A stretch of 64,000 nucleotides of DNA, taken from NCBI RefSeq assembly GCF_023100805.1, contig NZ_CP095855.1, forward strand, positions 434,001 through 498,000. Reading direction: 5' to 3'. The stretch comes from Chitinophaga filiformis. GTDB lineage: Bacteria; Bacteroidota; Bacteroidia; Chitinophagales; Chitinophagaceae. The notes under the pieces were generated by a model. The model searched no databases and was not told the DNA's origin. It saw nothing but the letters and a program-made list of their open reading frames with translations. Position numbers and translations under genes: made by a program. Positions 62,318 to 64,000 of this stretch are shown piece by piece. Each line of letters begins with the position of its first letter. Position 1 is the first letter of the stretch.

Positions 62318-64000
62318 ATGAAAAGAAAGTTAATTAACCTGCTGGCATTGCTTGCGGGACTGCTGGCCTATTCCTCCATAAATGCACAGTCGAGGGGAAT
62401 AGACGGGACGGTGACCGATGAAAAAAAACAACCAGTCAGTTTTGCATCCGTAATTATTAAAGGGACTTCTAAAGGGACAAGCACCGCACAGGACGGATCA
62501 TTTAAACTAGACGTAGCACCGGGGGCAACACTCCTTATCCGCGCAGTAGGATATACTATCAAAGAGATCCCTGTGGGCAATGAACAAAATTTTAACATCA
62601 CACTCACAGAGAACGCCAGCGATCTGAATGAGGTGGTAGTAACTGCACTCGGTGTCAAAAAAGAAAAAAGAAACCTCACCTTCAGTGCACAGGAGGTAAA
62701 GAGCGACGAGATACTACGGGCGAAAGAACCAAATGTACTGAACGCACTCACCGGTAAAGTAGCCGGTGTTCAGATCACCAGTTCTTCCGGTATGCCCGGC
62801 AGTTCTGCACGTATCGTGATACGTGGTATTACCTCCATCTCCGGCGAAAACCAGGCGTTGATCGTAATGGATGGTGTGCCTATCAACAATGATGAAAGCG
62901 GCAGTACCTACAATGGGGGCCCCGGTTCCAACCGGCTGGCGGACATAGACCCTGCAACTATCGAAAATATTAACGTGCTGAAAGGCGCTGCTGCCACCGC
63001 TCTATATGGTTCTGCCGGCGCACGTGGTGTAGTGCTCATCACCACCAAAAGAGGAACAGCAGGCCGTAAACCTGTAGTAACATTATCATCCGGCCTTTCA
63101 TTCGAAAACACCATCTTTCCCGACAGGCAATACACCTACGCCCAGGGCGACCAGGGCGTGTATATCGACGGTGTGACCAGGAAAGCAAGCACCTCCTGGG
63201 GACCACGTATAGACACCCTGACCGTCAACGGACAAAAAGTGAAAGCACATAATCCGCTGAAAGAATTTTTCCGTACAGGCGTTACCTCCAATAGCACTGT
63301 GAGCGTATCGGGCGGTAATGCGACTTCTAATTATTTCATGTCCTATTCTTATTTCGATCAGAAAGGCACCATACCCAAAACATCTTATGCCCGTCATACT
63401 GTATTCACTAAATATAATACACAGATACTGGACAAACTGAATGCTACATTTCAACTGACCTACAGCACCGCGAAGAACGATAAAATGCCGGAGGGTTATG
63501 GACTGGAAACACCACTGTGGACTGTATTCACAGCACCTGTATCCTACGATCTGAAACCATATCTTAATCCTGACGGATCACAACGCCTATACCGCAACAG
63601 CCGTAACAATCCATACTGGGTGTTGGACAATGTCCTGAACTCCACCAGGGTGAACAGGTTCCTTCCGGTAGTTACTTTTGTATATACTCCTTTCGACTGG
63701 TTATCTATTACAGAAAGAGCAGGCGCTGATATTTATGCTGATCAGCAGAGCTATCACGTGAACATGAAAGATATTACTTACAGCACTGGTCTGACTTACA
63801 GCAACAACAAAAACTTCCGGCAGTTCAACCACGACTTCATTGTACAACTGAAAAAACAGTTTGGCGCAAAAACCAATGCCAGCCTGCTGTTGGGAAATAA
63901 CGTCTATTCTGAACATGGCGATTTCATGACCGCATTGGGACTTGGTCTTGCTAAAGCGGGTTATTACAATATGGCGAGTGCGTCATCTGTAACATATACC
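62318..64000 (+). CDS. SusC/RagA TonB-dependent receptor, 5' part
   Basis: Outer-membrane TonB-linked receptor; the frame is open for 561 codons to the window edge, about half of a normal SusC. I read: a signal peptide (MKRKLINLLALLAGLLAYS, ending INAQ), a carboxypeptidase-regulatory-like domain (about 25-105: RGIDGTVTDEKKQPVSFASV), then the plug with VVVTALGVKKEKRNL and INVLKGAAATALYGSAGARG, then the start of the barrel (SGGNATSNYFMSYSYFDQKG near 330-350). No STN domain, so not FecR/sigma regulated. A SusD gene is expected downstream, outside the window. Confidence 0.93.
   Translation, partial: MKRKLINLLALLAGLLAYSSINAQSRGIDGTVTDEKKQPVSFASVIIKGTSKGTSTAQDGSFKLDVAPGATLLIRAVGYTIKEIPVGNEQNFNITLTENASDLNEVVVTALGVKKEKRNLTFSAQEVKSDEILRAKEPNVLNALTGKVAGVQITSSSGMPGSSARIVIRGITSISGENQALIVMDGVPINNDESGSTYNGGPGSNRLADIDPATIENINVLKGAAATALYGSAGARGVVLITTKRGTAGRKPVVTLSSGLSFENTIFPDRQYTYAQGDQGVYIDGVTRKASTSWGPRIDTLTVNGQKVKAHNPLKEFFRTGVTSNSTVSVSGGNATSNYFMSYSYFDQKGTIPKTSYARHTVFTKYNTQILDKLNATFQLTYSTAKNDKMPEGYGLETPLWTVFTAPVSYDLKPYLNPDGSQRLYRNSRNNPYWVLDNVLNSTRVNRFLPVVTFVYTPFDWLSITERAGADIYADQQSYHVNMKDITYSTGLTYSNNKNFRQFNHDFIVQLKKQFGAKTNASLLLGNNVYSEHGDFMTALGLGLAKAGYYNMASASSVTYT

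Overview
The window looks like a chromosome segment from a Bacteroidota bacterium, most likely family Chitinophagaceae (Chitinophaga-like). The evidence is three SusC/RagA TonB-dependent receptors with a SusD partner and an ECF sigma/FecR pair, DUF3078 and YcxB-like proteins, a PcrB-type geranylgeranylglyceryl phosphate synthase, a split transketolase subunit, a Bacteroidota-style DksA-like protein beside ileS, and several -7 boxes of the Bacteroidota type (TAnnTTTG). The family assignment is inference. I see no rRNA, tRNA, CRISPR array, intact insertion sequence or prophage.

Layout. 1-5.4 kb: a minus-strand ECF sigma factor, FecR-type anti-sigma factor and SusC receptor (the receptor's 3' end lies outside the window), i.e. 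a cell-surface-signalling nutrient uptake locus. 5.4-7.7 kb: short repeats and terminator-like hairpins, then a WYL regulator and a GyrI-like protein. 7.7-10 kb: acpP-fabF-rnc operon (fatty acid synthesis plus RNase III) driven by a well-formed promoter. 10.4-16 kb: a complete tripartite RND efflux operon (adaptor, pump, TolC). 16-18 kb: a carboxypeptidase-regulatory-like exported protein and a divergent PRPP-synthetase-like enzyme. 18.3-23.5 kb: SusC-SusD pair, the SusC with an unusual repetitive N-terminal region. 23.5-25.7 kb: two small membrane/secreted proteins and a roughly 1 kb gene-poor region with hairpins and repeats.

25.7-32 kb: the archaeal-type lipid enzyme GGGPS, a LytTR two-component pair, dxs, a plant-type ferredoxin/FNR oxidoreductase. 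32-35 kb: a minus-strand stress group (Dps, pirin, OsmC, YceI). 35-39 kb: an AraC regulator translationally coupled to scpA, DUF3078 protein, MscL, PPK2. 39-45 kb: EamA exporter, frr, a WecA/MraY-type transferase, an orphan N-terminal transketolase half, a LolC/E-type permease and rbfA. 45-50 kb: an MsbA-like ABC exporter, a glycosyltransferase fused to a degenerate HAD domain, and an accessory HTH/PIN toxin-antitoxin module. 50-55 kb: ileS plus a DksA-like protein with a histone-H1-like tail and lost zinc cysteines. 55-64 kb: PepSY-like protein, a decayed intergenic region, a Cys-rich AraC regulator, an AsmA-like protein, gyrB, a lipoprotein, and the 5' part of a third SusC receptor.

The most interesting items are (a) three or four minus-strand promoter-hairpin units without ORFs that look like small RNAs, (b) the GT2-HAD fusion whose phosphatase nucleophile is replaced, (c) the zinc-less DksA-like protein, (d) an IleRS with the swapped GxHH signature, and (e) short degenerate tandem repeats in convergent gene gaps.
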